Shown here piece after piece: positions 11,689 to 27,016 of a stretch of 64,000 bases of DNA (its first letter is position 1; every line of letters starts with the position of its first letter). Under the pieces are notes generated by a model. The model was not told the origin of the DNA, searched no databases, and saw only the letters and a program-made list of their open reading frames with translations. The DNA is from Neelides folsomi (taxonomy: Eukaryota > Arthropoda > Collembola > Neelipleona > Neelidae), in NCBI GenBank assembly GCA_034687125.1, contig JAQGBZ010000117.1:109124-173123 (forward strand). The letters are read 5' to 3'. The position numbers and the translations under genes are program-made.

Positions 11689-14471
11689 ATGTTATGGATC
11701 ATGCATTACCTCGAATTCGTCATTGTATCTGCAAGTAAGCCACCCATCGGACGTGGAGTCGATCCACTCCCTCCATTTACATAATTAATTCACCACTCGA
11801 CCCGGACTATGACCCCTTTCTATTTGTTTATTTCAGTAATATTCCCAATAGTTGGACAAGCTTCCGGCGCTGGAGAATGTCGAAGTAAGAGATCTCTTTC
11901 ACACCTAACTTATTCAAACAATACTTCTGCGTGAATATTTGACCAGTATTGACTCGAACCAATTTTAGCTCGATTTATTTTAGGCTCAATTATAAGAACT
12001 TTTGATCACGAGTAATTGGTCCATTTAGCTCAAAAGAAATCCAGAGAGGTTCGAGAAACCTCCCTTTAATTAAAAAGACAAAAGCTTCCCACTTTCATGC
12101 CCTTTTTTGGGAAAGCTCTCTCTGGCAATTAAACCTCATATACGCTATTTATAATTTATATATCAAACTCCTAAATATATTAAATACTTTATTTAATAAA
12201 CTTCAATTAAAAACTTCATTATTGAGATTTTACCTTTCTAAAAAATTACAAAGATTTTCAAGTTACATTTTTGTAATTTGTCCATTGATCTTGTAGTAAT
12301 AAAAATGTTTACAGATTTGTAGAGGAATAAATAAACAGGAGAGTTTTTAGTTCAACAAACTGCCAGATATATACGAACCTACATAAATACGTCTAATTTG
12401 TACATCTATAAAAAAGTCTTGAATAATTAATGTTTACACACTCTTGATCTTGATCACAAAGTGAGGTGAAGGGTCTTGAATAATTTCCAATTCATTGAGG
12501 AACTCTAATAAGCCTATAGGTGTGTGGAGTTGGAGCTGATAGAGAAAGTTTAAAAATGTCATTTGTTTTTGATTTGGTTGGTTCTCTCACTTCTTACGCC
12601 CGAATGCGTTGATGGACTAACAAAACCGTTGTTTACCTGTGCCTGGTCACAGGATACCTTGGCGGTAAGTGAGACAATCCTGCCAGAGCAGCCGGAGGGA
12701 TCCGATCCGTGTCGCATTTGTTTTTCGCATTCGCTGCCCAAACTTGGCCTCCGCTTCCTCGTAGCGCTTCTCCCAACTCTCTGCCCAATTAGCCACCAGC
12801 GGCTGAAGTAGGCCAAGAATGACGTCTGTAGATCCAGGCTAGATACCTTCGAATCCATCAACCCCCTTTCCTTCATCCTTCATCTGCCCCCATCCTCCTT
12901 TCATTAAATCCTACCTCAAATTGAGAATCAACTCTGCCTCTGACTACAACCTCACAATGTCACTTTAAAATTCTTTAATCCTCTAAGCCTTTTTATATAT
13001 ACAAAATAATACAGTTTTCACTTTTGTAATATGTAATGTATCTTGGAATAACTTGGATTCTTACCTATGTGTAAATTACATACATATATTTGTATTTTTC
13101 AGTATATTTAAGTATGTATTTGTACTTATAATACCTTCTGTATTTGTACACTTTGCATTTATACTCTAAATGCCTTGAAAAATATTTATGATAATGATAT
13201 TTAAAATTATGATTTTGCAATATATCTTCTTTCTATGTATTTTAGTTTGAAAAATCACGCTACAATATTTAACATTATATGCCATTTTTTCTTCTATATT
13301 CTTCTAATACATAACTAACATTTTATATCTATCTTAATATTTAATATTTTCACTTTAACTAACATTAAAAGTAGACAAAAACATGAGAGAATCAACAATA
13401 CCATACTCACAAAATGTATGTATCGAAGACGTCATTCGTCCGTAATTTGCACTCCGAGAGATTTGCGAGAAAAACAAATTCCAAATCTCGGATCGAATTT
13501 CCAATGCTTGTTTATTAATATTACTCAACTGGTACAATGCAATGAGCGAATTTAATTCCTCTAAAACTATTCTCACGAAGCATGATGGAGGAATTTAATT
13601 GTGAGATGAGGAGAGATTTGTGAATGATTCCGAGGGTGGTCCAAGAGCCTTAATATATGAAATAGGCCTTTCTAGTGTTTTGACTAATCAAGAGTAGTAC
13701 AGGCCTTCTCTCAGTCAGTGAGGAATTGGCGAGAGAACCTCAATTGTATTAAATTGTAGTTGTGACTAATTTAGCCGCGTGGTCGCAGGATCAATCTGCG
13801 TGGGTACGCATTGTGAATTGTCTGTCGTGTTGCCTTTGTGCTGTGTCGGGTCTCGTCCGAAATGATCCTTAGAGACAGGCAGAGTCGGGATGATGTGCTA
13901 CAGCTAATTTATGTAGTCTATATGTCTCCAACCACTGACCTTTGGTCTCTCCCTCACATTACTCTTTTTTAATGTAGCACAAAAGCTCAACTGCTACGAT
14001 TGTGACAGCCGGTATGACCCGTACTGCGCCGACCCTTTCAACCGGACGCTGCCACCAGAGCTGAAGCCGCCCATCCGAGAATGCTTCGGGTGCTGTCTCA
14101 AAATCATACACCGATTCCCTAACGGTACACAAACCACAATCGTTATTACCTGTTCAATTTGATCCTTTGAGTCAGGTTCATAAAGTTCACATTGATGAAC
14201 TCTTTTCCATTAATTTTTTAAATTGTTAATTATTGGATTAAATATTTTTCTAGACGTCAACTGGGTCCAACGGTCTTGTACTGAGAACATCATCATCAAT
14301 TACTTCATGGTCGACCACGTGTGTATGGGGGAAGGCAAAGGTCACGGGAAGATGTGTTTCTGTGAGACGAATTTGTGCAACACGAGTCGGTGGTTGAGTC
14401 CACCGACATCGCTGTTGGCTCTTCTCGTTCTCGCCGTCTACTCCTCGACGTCTCGGCTTCTCTTCTTATAG
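11689..14471 (+). CDS. Ly6/uPAR-type GPI-anchored protein, quiver/sleepless-like
   Basis: Four exons, 11689..11734, 11837..11884, 13978..14124 and 14254..14471, join with matching phases (1, 1, 1) to give 152 residues. Residues 1 to about 25 are a signal peptide split by the first intron (MLWIMHYLEF, then VIVSAIIFPIVGQASG). The mature part has the Ly6 cysteine pattern: CYDC, YCADPF, ECFGCC, RSCTE, HVCMG, and the closing CFCETNLCN. After CNTS comes a hydrophobic tail (LLALLVLAVY) typical of GPI attachment. There is one N-glycosylation sequon, NRT, after CADPF. Relatives in insects act at the cell surface on potassium channels, acetylcholine receptors or septate junctions (family knowledge); which applies here is unknown. 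Starting at the in-frame ATG 11701 instead would shorten the signal peptide. Confidence 0.88.
11885..13977 (+). other. 2.1-kb intron of the Ly6 gene with one GC-rich patch
   Basis: Mostly AT-rich. It contains an antisense exon-like frame at 12658-12838. On the plus strand, a 12-base segment at 12653-12664 (GATACCTTGGCG) is preceded by GGTCACAG and followed by GTAAGT. If used as a micro-exon it would keep the reading frame. The rest shows nothing notable. Confidence 0.6.
12658..12838 (-). other. Candidate antisense exon inside the Ly6 intron
   Basis: On the minus strand, 60 open codons lie between an acceptor-like ATCTAG and a donor CAAG|GTATCC. The peptide looks like a real helix-forming segment (for example LLQPLVANWAESWEKRYEEA, followed by basic residues). 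I do not recognise the family and found no convincing partner exon. The polypyrimidine tract before the acceptor is poor, and another frame is also open. This could be part of a gene on the other strand or a chance frame in GC-rich DNA. Confidence 0.3.
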
Positions 14472-16912
14472 AACCTTCCACTAAATAGCCATTCGTCAAG
14501 ACACTTAATCAATGCTGTTAAATGCCATTTCGCCATGCCATCATTCATTAGATACTTTTCGAATCTATACAAAATCCAGTAATTAGGTGGAATTTTAAAA
14601 AATTAAGATAAGAATCAAATTTTAAAAAATGGGTAAATTCAATGCCGAACAAATTAAAATGGGATTTCTTTATCCAACAACAAGAATTGAAAAGCTGCCA
14701 TATTCTGTCAAAAAAATAATTGAATTTTTAATCAAAAAAGCTTCTCAAACATCAACGAAAAAAACGTATTCTTAATGCAATTGAGATGACAGCGTCTTGG
14801 TATACTTCATTTATTTTCTACTTTTGTTTCTTATCCATTTAAATCTTATTCTGTGTTTGGTCTAGTCATTGAGAATTTTCTCTGGGATTGTTGAAACATT
14901 AAATCAGTTAATTAATTTATAAGAACCTTATCTGTATATATTCAACTATATCCGACTACTTACATATTAATATTGTTAATATTTGGTGTGTTTTTACACT
15001 CGATCATATATGAAATAATTGTATTTAATACTATTATTATGAATGTGCGTATAATGCTACTCTTTGAATTTTCTAATTTAAAATACCCTAAAAATTTAAA
15101 TTTAAATCACACAATTCAAAATTGAATTATTCGGAATTGTGACAAAACTATTAAAAAAAAGTATGAAAATCCTCATAATTTTGGAAATTCATAAGCAATT
15201 GCCACGCTTTGAAAGAATTAAATTAAATCTAGAGACAAATTGTAAATAAAAGATAACCTTACACAAAAGTCATCAAACGTGAAACTACGCATTATTTGTT
15301 ATACCCTATAAATGTATAATAAATACTGCAGTAATTCGCAATCACTTCCATTGATGATAAAGCGTTAAAGATAATTGATAAGGATTATACCTACGTGCGT
15401 ATACTTAAATATAATAACTATGTATTAAATAATTAAATATATTAGATATATAAAATTATTCGTACTTATTAAAATTAATAATTTAGCGACCATACAAAAA
15501 GTGATGAGACACAACGCATATTTGAAGCACAATTCGTGGAACGGTTGTTGATGTCACTTCTTTAATAACCCTAATCCTAATCCATTTACCTTTTTAATGA
15601 ACGAGTAATTGTGAATTAAAGAATTTGACCTTTACACTATTTATCCTATTACCAAATAGAAAATTTCAATTATGTAATTTATATTTTATCTATAATTTTA
15701 GTCAACACAAAACCTTTATTATTGTTATTTGCATCTTTAGAGGATTTAGCTGTAGGATTAATTACTTCCCTAGTTGACTAATTAGGCAAGTAGCGGAACA
15801 ACGACGTGGGGAACTAGACCTTTACGAGACAAATAGACGACCGACGGCGTGTTATCTTTTAGGGATCAAAATTTTCATTCTTTATAATCATAAAATATAA
15901 AATAATCACAATAAATATCATTTGATCCAAACTACCACTTACATAGCAAGTGTAAAAACATATTAAACCCATGTACCTTAATTAATTGTGAACTAAATTT
16001 AATTTCAACAACGTATTTGTTAAAATAATGTTTAAATGTCGTTATGTCTTTTAATGATGTTAATGATACAATTTGTCGAATACTTGTTTTTCTAAATATA
16101 AAAAATTTATTAAAATATTCCATAATAAAAGACGTCGCTACTTGCCTTTCCAAGCGAAATTATCCCAATGCGTTTTTCATTATCACATAATGGTTATAAA
16201 TTAATGATGGGGAAATCTTTAAAACTTGAAATTGTTCAAACTTTTATTGCATCAACACAATTTTACAATGCTTACTTCACTTTTATCTAAAAGAGTGCAA
16301 TTTATTTAATTAGTTAATTTCATATTACAATGCATTATATTTATTTATAGAAATTGAAATTATAATCTTTGAAAAGGAACCAAATTGAGTTGAATTTTTC
16401 GCTAAATAATATTAAATTTTTTATGAATACAACTATTTGAAATATAATATACCTAGATAATCATTTAATCATTGTACATGTTGTACACAAGTATTTATGG
16501 ATAGGAAGTAAAATGGTAAACTTTTTTTCTCAATAATTTAAATATTGACGTTACACATAGGAGACTTCTTGTTGCAATTTATATATCAAGAGGGACTTTT
16601 TTTATTTAAAAAAATCAGACTATTTATTGTTGAAATGAAGGAGAATTTGACATTGTATGTCAACAGCCAACACATTAAGCTAATATCACTAAAAGTTTCC
16701 TCCGTATAAATAAATCTTTTCAGAGGATTCACTTTTGTTCAACAATGAATTTACGCCTTTGCATAATTTCTAATTTAATGTAATCTTCTATTGTAAGAAG
16801 CTTCATATACAGCTCCAATTCATGCTGCATTATTAACACTTTACAACATTCGAATTTTTACACTAAAACTTTGTAAAACTACAATTTAAATTATGAATTC
16901 AAAACTTAATTC
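14472..16912. other. AT-rich spacer between the Ly6 and DRP1 genes
   Basis: Both genes end into this region, so it holds two 3' UTRs. No open frame longer than about 75 codons and no RNA gene was seen. TTTATT at 16623-16628 is a plausible minus-strand polyadenylation signal for DRP1. Confidence 0.6.
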
Positions 16913-20812
<3,900 letters not shown>

Positions 20813-22028
20813 ATGTTATCAATGAAGAGAGTTTTAATTCACCAAAAGTGTCTTCTTCGTTTGTCCTCTACTGCTCAAGTTAAAATCTCTACTCCGGAGA
20901 GAACACTCGCTCTTGGAAATAACGACAAATGGGACCTTTACGTTGGAATTTGTCTTGAAAGGAAATCGATAATAACAAAAGATTTGACACCGTTAGAAAA
21001 GCAATACACCCTTTTTGCAAACGCTGTGGAGTATGAAAGGAGTCATAAATCGGATCATGAAATTCGACATCAACACGATCAGTAAATATTATCTTAATGA
21101 GAACTACTACTATGACCTGTTAAATGTTTGATTAATGATTAATTTGACTATATAAATCTAATGTAATGTTTTATATAACCTTTCAGAATACTCCTGGAGA
21201 AAGTAAAGAAGGGCGAAATTGAGCAAGGTGCAAGTCAAACTGCTCAAGATTATGAAGATATAGTAGCAAAGGAATTTGAAAGCATAGTACTAGCAAATCG
21301 TAAGACAGGTAAAACTGCTAATTACAAATGTTATTAACCTGATAAATGATTAATGGCTTTTTATTTGCTTATGCTGATAAACTTAAATATTGTTTTTATC
21401 CGACAGAAGCTGACAAGGCAAATGACACGAAATCAATTGAAAGGTTATTGGACTCAAATCTCCACCTAATTATCGAGCAGAAGATTGGAAATGACTTTAA
21501 ATGGGTTTTTCCTCAAGGAAAAAGAAAAGGAAAAGAAACATTGAGACAAGTAAATACTATCATATTACAACTTATACAATAATATGGTCACACTAATCAT
21601 TTAGTTGCGAAAACATTAAAAAATAAACAACATGATTACTTAATTAGGTCGCTGAAAGGACGTTAACGGAACTTTTTCCTGATGTTCGAGTCAAGGTTTT
21701 GGGAAATGCCCCTTGGAGTATATACAAATATAAATATCCCAAAGACATTAGAGTCAAGGATGAAAATGGCAAAGATATTGTTGGATCAAAAGTAAAGTTT
21801 ATTAAACTATAAAGCTATAAAATAATTATAAAATATTGTATTTAAACATTAAATGAAACAATTACATATTTACAGATCTTCTTCTTCAAAGCAAACTATG
21901 TTTCTGGATTGATCAATAAAGGGTCGAAGGAATTCAAAGATTTTCATTGGATGACGAAGGAAGAATTAAGGCCGAAATTATTAGTTAAATATCACAATGC
22001 GGTTTCACCTATTTTATTAGAGTTCTAG
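20813..22028 (+). CDS. MRPL46: Mitochondrial large ribosomal subunit protein mL46
   Basis: Five exons (20813..21081, 21187..21308, 21407..21549, 21648..21791, 21876..22028) join in phase to give 276 residues, against about 279 in vertebrates. The N-terminus is basic and serine/threonine-rich like a mitochondrial targeting sequence. Family blocks are clear: WDLYVGICLERKSIITKDLT near residue 40, ADKANDTKSIERLLDSNLHL after the middle, GKETLRQVAERTL, VLGNAPWSIYKYKYP and KIFFFKANYVSG. The C-terminal part has a Nudix-like fold in this family but serves a structural role in the mitoribosome. A second ATG lies three codons in. AATAAA at 22161-22166 is a good polyadenylation signal. The gene converges on the phosphopantetheinyl transferase gene. 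Confidence 0.95.
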
Positions 22029-22160
22029 AAATTTCAACAGCTATCTTTAACTTATCCTAATTAACTATTATTATTTAGCCATTGGACTTGGACATATAAA
22101 TGTGTCATAATTGTTATTTAAATTTTTACTAAACTTGTAATCAAAATAGAATTTGTATTC

Positions 22161-22215
22161 AATAAAATAGAAAGATTTTCTATTATAAATGATTCTATAA
22201 TAAAAATGATTTATT
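22161..22215. terminator. Facing polyadenylation signals of mL46 and AASDHPPT
   Basis: AATAAA at 22161-22166 (+) serves mL46. TTTATT at 22210-22215 is AATAAA on the minus strand, only 9 bases after the AASDHPPT stop codon at 22224. Cleavage 10-30 bases past each signal would make the two mRNA 3' ends meet or overlap. Confidence 0.65.
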
Positions 22216-22223
22216 TTAAACAT

Positions 22224-23090
22224 TCAGTCTCTTTTTAAAGACGAAGGAGAAAAAGGTTTCTTCATAAATTCAGCAGCGAGAGATTCATCATCATTCCCCA
22301 CAAGAGACTTGTTAGCATTTCCAACTAACTCTTCAAATGTCAGATTTTTATAATCTTCGAAAGCGGGATGATTTTTGTTCGTTGATGCAACTGCGACTAT
22401 GTGATCCTCATCAAGTTTAACTTCTTCAAACGTCCATTCTGATAAAGAAATCCCATCAACTTTCAATACCGTGTCAGTCACAACACTTGTTCGGTTCAAT
22501 GGAGATTTACATTGGAAGTCAATTCGAGTCAATTCCATTGTAATTCCAATGCCAATGGCTTTAACATAACTTTCTTTTAAGCACCAGAAACGAGTAAAAT
22601 TTTCTAATTTGCTCCTATCGTCTTTCCCATTTAAAATCTGCTTCCATTCATTGTCAGTAAACTGGGACTTCATGATCTTGAAATATCTTTCTAAATTTTT
22701 ATTAGTCCCGGTCACTTCAATTTGCATAACATCAATTCCCACATTGACTGCTATTTCGTTATCACTGGTATTTTCCCCTGCCAATACTGCGAAATCTCCT
22801 TGATGAGAAATGTTGAAAGATAAGTTGGGAAGATTTGGATAAGCTAATATCGGTTTGTTGTGTTCATTTCGTATGAATTTGATATTCATATATGGAGTCT
22901 TAGATCGATCGGCAATTAATTTCCTCATGAGGAGTCTTCCTATTAAACTTGACTTGCAGTCTCTTTGAAAATAGAATTTTGAAAGACGAAGTTTCTCTTC
23001 GGGTTGAACACATGAAAAGGCGAGTGCCACTTGTTCGCAAGTTGGTTTCCATTCGGAAATTCGGAAAATCCATCGGCATGAAGGAGACAT
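22224..23090 (-). CDS. AASDHPPT: 4'-phosphopantetheinyl transferase (AASDHPPT)
   Basis: A single-exon frame of 288 residues. It attaches the phosphopantetheine arm of coenzyme A to acyl-carrier domains such as those of fatty acid synthase, mitochondrial ACP and the lysine-pathway enzyme (family knowledge). The Sfp/AASDHPPT signature residues are all present: SFNISHQGD (91-99), VGIDV with Asp120, and FWCLKESYVKAIG with Glu173 and Lys177, which bind Mg2+ and CoA. RDCKSSLIGRLLMRKLIA near residue 44 matches the family's N-terminal half. A TTATCACAG acceptor-like site 9-10 bases before the ATG suggests an intron in the 5' UTR. The gene is divergent from RFC3, 0.63 kb away. It is the only confident complete gene here without coding introns. 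Confidence 0.96.
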   Translation of the reverse strand: MSPSCRWIFRISEWKPTCEQVALAFSCVQPEEKLRLSKFYFQRDCKSSLIGRLLMRKLIADRSKTPYMNIKFIRNEHNKPILAYPNLPNLSFNISHQGDFAVLAGENTSDNEIAVNVGIDVMQIEVTGTNKNLERYFKIMKSQFTDNEWKQILNGKDDRSKLENFTRFWCLKESYVKAIGIGITMELTRIDFQCKSPLNRTSVVTDTVLKVDGISLSEWTFEEVKLDEDHIVAVASTNKNHPAFEDYKNLTFEELVGNANKSLVGNDDESLAAEFMKKPFSPSSLKRD

Positions 23091-23721
23091 ATTCAGATGA
23101 TCTGTGATAAAAAATTAAATTTTAATAAAATTTGATATAAAATATAAAAGATGAAGGGTATGAAAGGTTATTTTTAATTTTATCGTCCAAAATATGCAAT
23201 TTTACTTTAAATAAAATCAAGTTATAAAAATGAATTATTGTATTATTATCACATTAATTATTGTATAATTGCCCGAATTTATTTCAATATGACGAAGGGG
23301 AAGGTGGGCAAATTTTCTTCTTCAAACTCTTCAATGTTGGACTTGGATTTTGAATGATCTTCGACTTCGATCTTCAGAAGATTCTCTTCACTCGCACTCT
23401 TCTCATTTTCTCAATTTCTCTTTTCCCACATGCCACATTCCCACCTGAGTTTTCAAATCAAGCGGTGTTCGCGCATTGAGCGGGATTGAAGTCTCCTCAT
23501 CAGTCGGCTCTTTTTCTTTTCCTTTCATTGGAATTGAAATTTAACAGAATTAGTTTAAAGTTAATACTCTCGGTTTGAACTGTTTTAATTGTTCCAAGTT
23601 CGAATCACAGAAAGGTAAAAAGTCAAATGACTTGTTATATAACATAATATCTCTTTCAGTATGCATAATAAAAAGAATGAATCGCATCAATGAAAACGAA
23701 TTTTAACAGGTCTTCGTAAGA
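23091..23721. promoter_or_regulatory. Divergent promoter region for AASDHPPT and RFC3, with E2F-like sites
   Basis: This 0.63-kb space separates the two start codons. Two neighbouring motifs resemble E2F sites: TTCGCGCA at 23468-23475 and AGCGGGA at 23479-23485. They stand out in otherwise GC-poor sequence. E2F control is established for replication genes such as RFC subunits in animals; its use here is inferred. A TTTTAACAG acceptor-like site 13 bases before the RFC3 ATG suggests an untranslated first exon. Confidence 0.5.
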
Positions 23722-25165
23722 ATGTCTCTTTGGGTCGACAAATACCGTCCAAAGCTACTGGATGATTTGGACTTTCATCAGGACCAGGCTCAAAATTTAA
23801 AAAACTTGGTAAATTTTTTAAACCTCTTCCATTCCATAATACAGAAAGTAGCAAGAGTATAATATGTTTTATTTTATATTTAAGGTTAATTGTGGAGACT
23901 TTCCTCATCTCTTGATATATGGACCATCAGGGGCTGGAAAAAGGACTCGGATAAATTGTCTTTTGAGGGAACTTTACGGATCTGGAGCCGAAAGGATTAA
24001 AATTCAAAGGGAAACATTTGAAGTAAAAACAGATTCAAAAAATTACTTTTATCATAAATGAAATATTAATTACTTTCATACACACTCGACACTCATGTTT
24101 AAAATCTGATATTATTTTTCTTTAGACTCCATCCAAAAAGAAGATTGAAGTTACAGTTTATGCAAGTAACTATCATATTGAAGTAAATCCAAGTGAGGTT
24201 GGTATGTATGATCGGATTGTCATTCAAGAGCTAATTAAAAATGTTGCCGAAACTCATCCTTTGGATAATCATCCTTTCAAAGGTAAATAACCCTATTGAA
24301 ACTACGTAATTATTTAAAACAGTTTCACATTTATTAAATATAAATCTCCCTTTTAGTTATTGTACTTCAAGACGTTGATCGGCTTACAAAAGATGCTCAA
24401 GATGCTCTCCGTCGGACCATGGAAAAATACATTTCAGCTTGCCGCATCATTTTATGCGCTTCTTCAATTTCACCTGTTACACCGGCTATTCAAAGTAGAT
24501 GTTTGGCTCTTCGCGTTCCGGCCCCATCAACGAAGAAAATTCTTATTGTACTTCAGGTAAAATTATATTTAAATCTGTCTTCATTATCTTAGTTAGTCAA
24601 GTGACAAAAGTACTAAAGTTTCTTATTTGCCTACTATGTATTTCTGAAATAATAACACTAATTTTTTTTATTTAATTAGCATGTAGCTAAAAAGGAGGGT
24701 CTGGCTTTACCTCTCGATTTGGCTACAAGAATTTCTCAAAGTTCGAATGGAAACCTTCGTCGTGCTGTTTTGATGCTTGAAGCGTGCCGAGCTGATCGCT
24801 ATCCATTTGTTGAAAATCAATCCATTGTTGAACCAGATTATGAAAAGTATCTTCGAGAAACTGCTTTGGAAATGTTGAAGGAACAAAGTGCAGGGAAATT
24901 GTTGCAAATTCGGGAACGACTTTACGAACTCACTTGCCACTGCATTCCAGTTGAACTCATCTTCAAAGGTCTTCTCAAAGAACTCGTGAAAAATTGTGAC
25001 AATGAGCTCAAAGCAGCTGTATGTGCTGAAGCTGCAAGATGTCAATGGCGTTCCACGAAGGGCTCCAAGCCAATTTTCCATCTTGAAGAATTCGTCGCTA
25101 AGTTCATGTGTCTTTACAAGAAATATTTGGAACAGGGGATGGACGATGATGGAGAATTTACGTAA
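23722..25165 (+). CDS. RFC3: Replication factor C subunit 3 (clamp-loader subunit)
   Basis: Five exons (23722..23808, 23885..24022, 24126..24282, 24357..24556, 24680..25165) join in phase to give 355 residues, one fewer than human RFC3. The N-terminus MSLWVDKYRP is the RFC box. The Walker A motif GPSGAGKRT is at 42-50 with Lys48. The Walker B region reads VIVLQDVDRL (from 128), followed by LTKDAQDALRRTMEKY and the SRC motif in AIQSRCLALR. The C-terminal collar helices run from NGNLRRAVLMLEA to the end. RFC3 is part of the pentamer that loads the PCNA ring onto DNA, and also of alternative loaders. AATAAA at 25194-25199 follows 29 bases after the stop codon. Confidence 0.97.
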
Positions 25166-25522
25166 ATTCGTTCATTATAAAAATTCAATTGAAAATAAAT
25201 TACTTTTTAACATTTATAAGTATTCACATATTTAATAATTAATAAATTCATTGATCGATCGATTAACTATTCATTCACTAGAGTGGATGATATTGTGTAC
25301 TTATTGTTATATACGAGTATGTATGTGATATATACACTAATAAAAGTTTACTCTTTTTATTATTTTACATATTATTTACTAACTTCAATCCTCATCCTTT
25401 ATGTCTTACATCCATACATACTGTCATAAAACCATTAAATATATCGATTATAATTATTATTTAATTTGCTGGACAAAACATTGGATTATTCTGTAATAGG
25501 ATGCTAAATAAAGTACCTGGGT

Positions 25523-27016
25523 ATGCTCGTTATTTCAAATAAAAAATCTTTGTTCTTTCTCATCTGGTCTCTGATCAAATCACTGTTTTTTCTCTTCACT
25601 TTGACATTTGACTTCTTGACTCGGAGAAAAATGAGTCCCGTTCTCGACATTGATTTTGATTATATCAAAATAGGATTTCTATTACTGATTCTCTTTTTAA
25701 TCATTATGTTTATTGCGTCACTGGATCCTTCCGTCAAATCTTCTAAAAAGTGCAAACGTCGAAGAGTTTTGTTATTTGGTTTCATTGTGATATTTTTTAT
25801 AAATTTTTTTATAAAAGATGCACTAAAGTTTAAAAAATTTCAAAAAATCTTCAATGGAAATGTAAACAGTTTTGATCAAAAGTCCTTCAGCGTTAATTTC
25901 CCAATGGAAGACGGTCGAATTTGGTTCGTAATGGGGCTCAGCTATTCTGTAAATCAAATGGCAGTTCTTGTGAGGATTTCTCAAGCCTTATTTCCAGTTC
26001 GTCATTTGGTCACTTGGGTCATCGTGAAAAACTATCAATTGGATGCTGAAGAAAATGAAGTTCATTCTGTCCAACTGAAGAATTCGCTTCATCACTTGGA
26101 AATTCCTTTCGTACTCCTCGACACAAATCCATTCCTTAAGGATTATTTTTATTTATGGACGAAGACACAAGCGCAAGGATGAACGCTGAAGGAACTGGGT
26201 TGGCTTGGGTCACCCGAAATGTCAAAAAAGGGATTGTGATGTTAGCTCATGAAGAGCATGTCTACAATCGGAACTTATTTTACGAGGTAATTACCTCCTT
26301 GCTAAAAATTAATCTGCAATTAACTCATGGTCAGTAATTAATTATTTCATTTTCTAATTTTAATAAAGGTCCGTGAAACTAAAAAAGTTGCAGTTTGGCC
26401 AGTTGGTCTTCAAAGCCATATAGGAGTGAGAACTCCCGTTGTTGACAATGAAGAACTTATTGGATATATTAATGGTTATATGTTTTATTCAATGGAACTA
26501 TTTTTTAATACTGGAGGATCTGCGTTCAATCTGAATTATCTCAATGATGTAATCTATCAATACTTCTACTTAATAAGCAATAATGAATATAATCAAATAA
26601 TAATATTCACTTGAGGAATTTTGATGGTATAAGTAAGTTAATGTTTTTTTCAATCCAAACAGAAAAAACTTGTACGAAAAATTTGGAGATTGTGCATGGA
26701 AGAAGATTACACAAATGAAGATATTGGCATACCTCTTGAAGATATCTCTGTAATTGCAAATAAATCTACACAGGTGAGTATATCCTAAAATTATTCTTTG
26801 AGTATTCTGCCGGTTAACCTAAAGGTTCATAACTTTTTAATTCTATATAATTTTTATATTCATTGTGTTTAATTTTAACAGATTTTTGTATGGAGATTAT
26901 CCATTCGGAAGCAGTTTTGGTCAAAATCCATTCCATTTAAAAAGCGATATAATGGAACAAACATGGAGGAACTTTACAACAATGTTACGGAGCTCAATTA
27001 TCCAAAATATCATTAA
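25523..27016 (+). pseudogene. Beta-1,3-glucuronyltransferase-like gene with a frameshift and lost metal-binding motif
   Basis: Resembles the B3GAT family (Golgi type II enzymes adding glucuronic acid in proteoglycan linkers and HNK-1). The first frame, from ATG 25523, has hydrophobic segments and a TWVIVKNYQLDAEEN donor-domain start. It ends at TGA 26180-26182. The homology then continues one frame away, in 26155..26286, 26369..26548, 26663..26773 and 26882..27016, with good splice sites and matching phases (VRETKKVAVWPVGL, then IFVWRLSIRKQ). No intron can bridge the shift. The DDD metal-binding motif of YFADDDNTY is replaced by LAHEEHVYN, and the DMAGFAVNL catalytic block by NTGGSAFNL. A sequencing or assembly error could explain the shift but not the missing residues. 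A diverged, non-canonical protein is the alternative. Confidence 0.7.
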
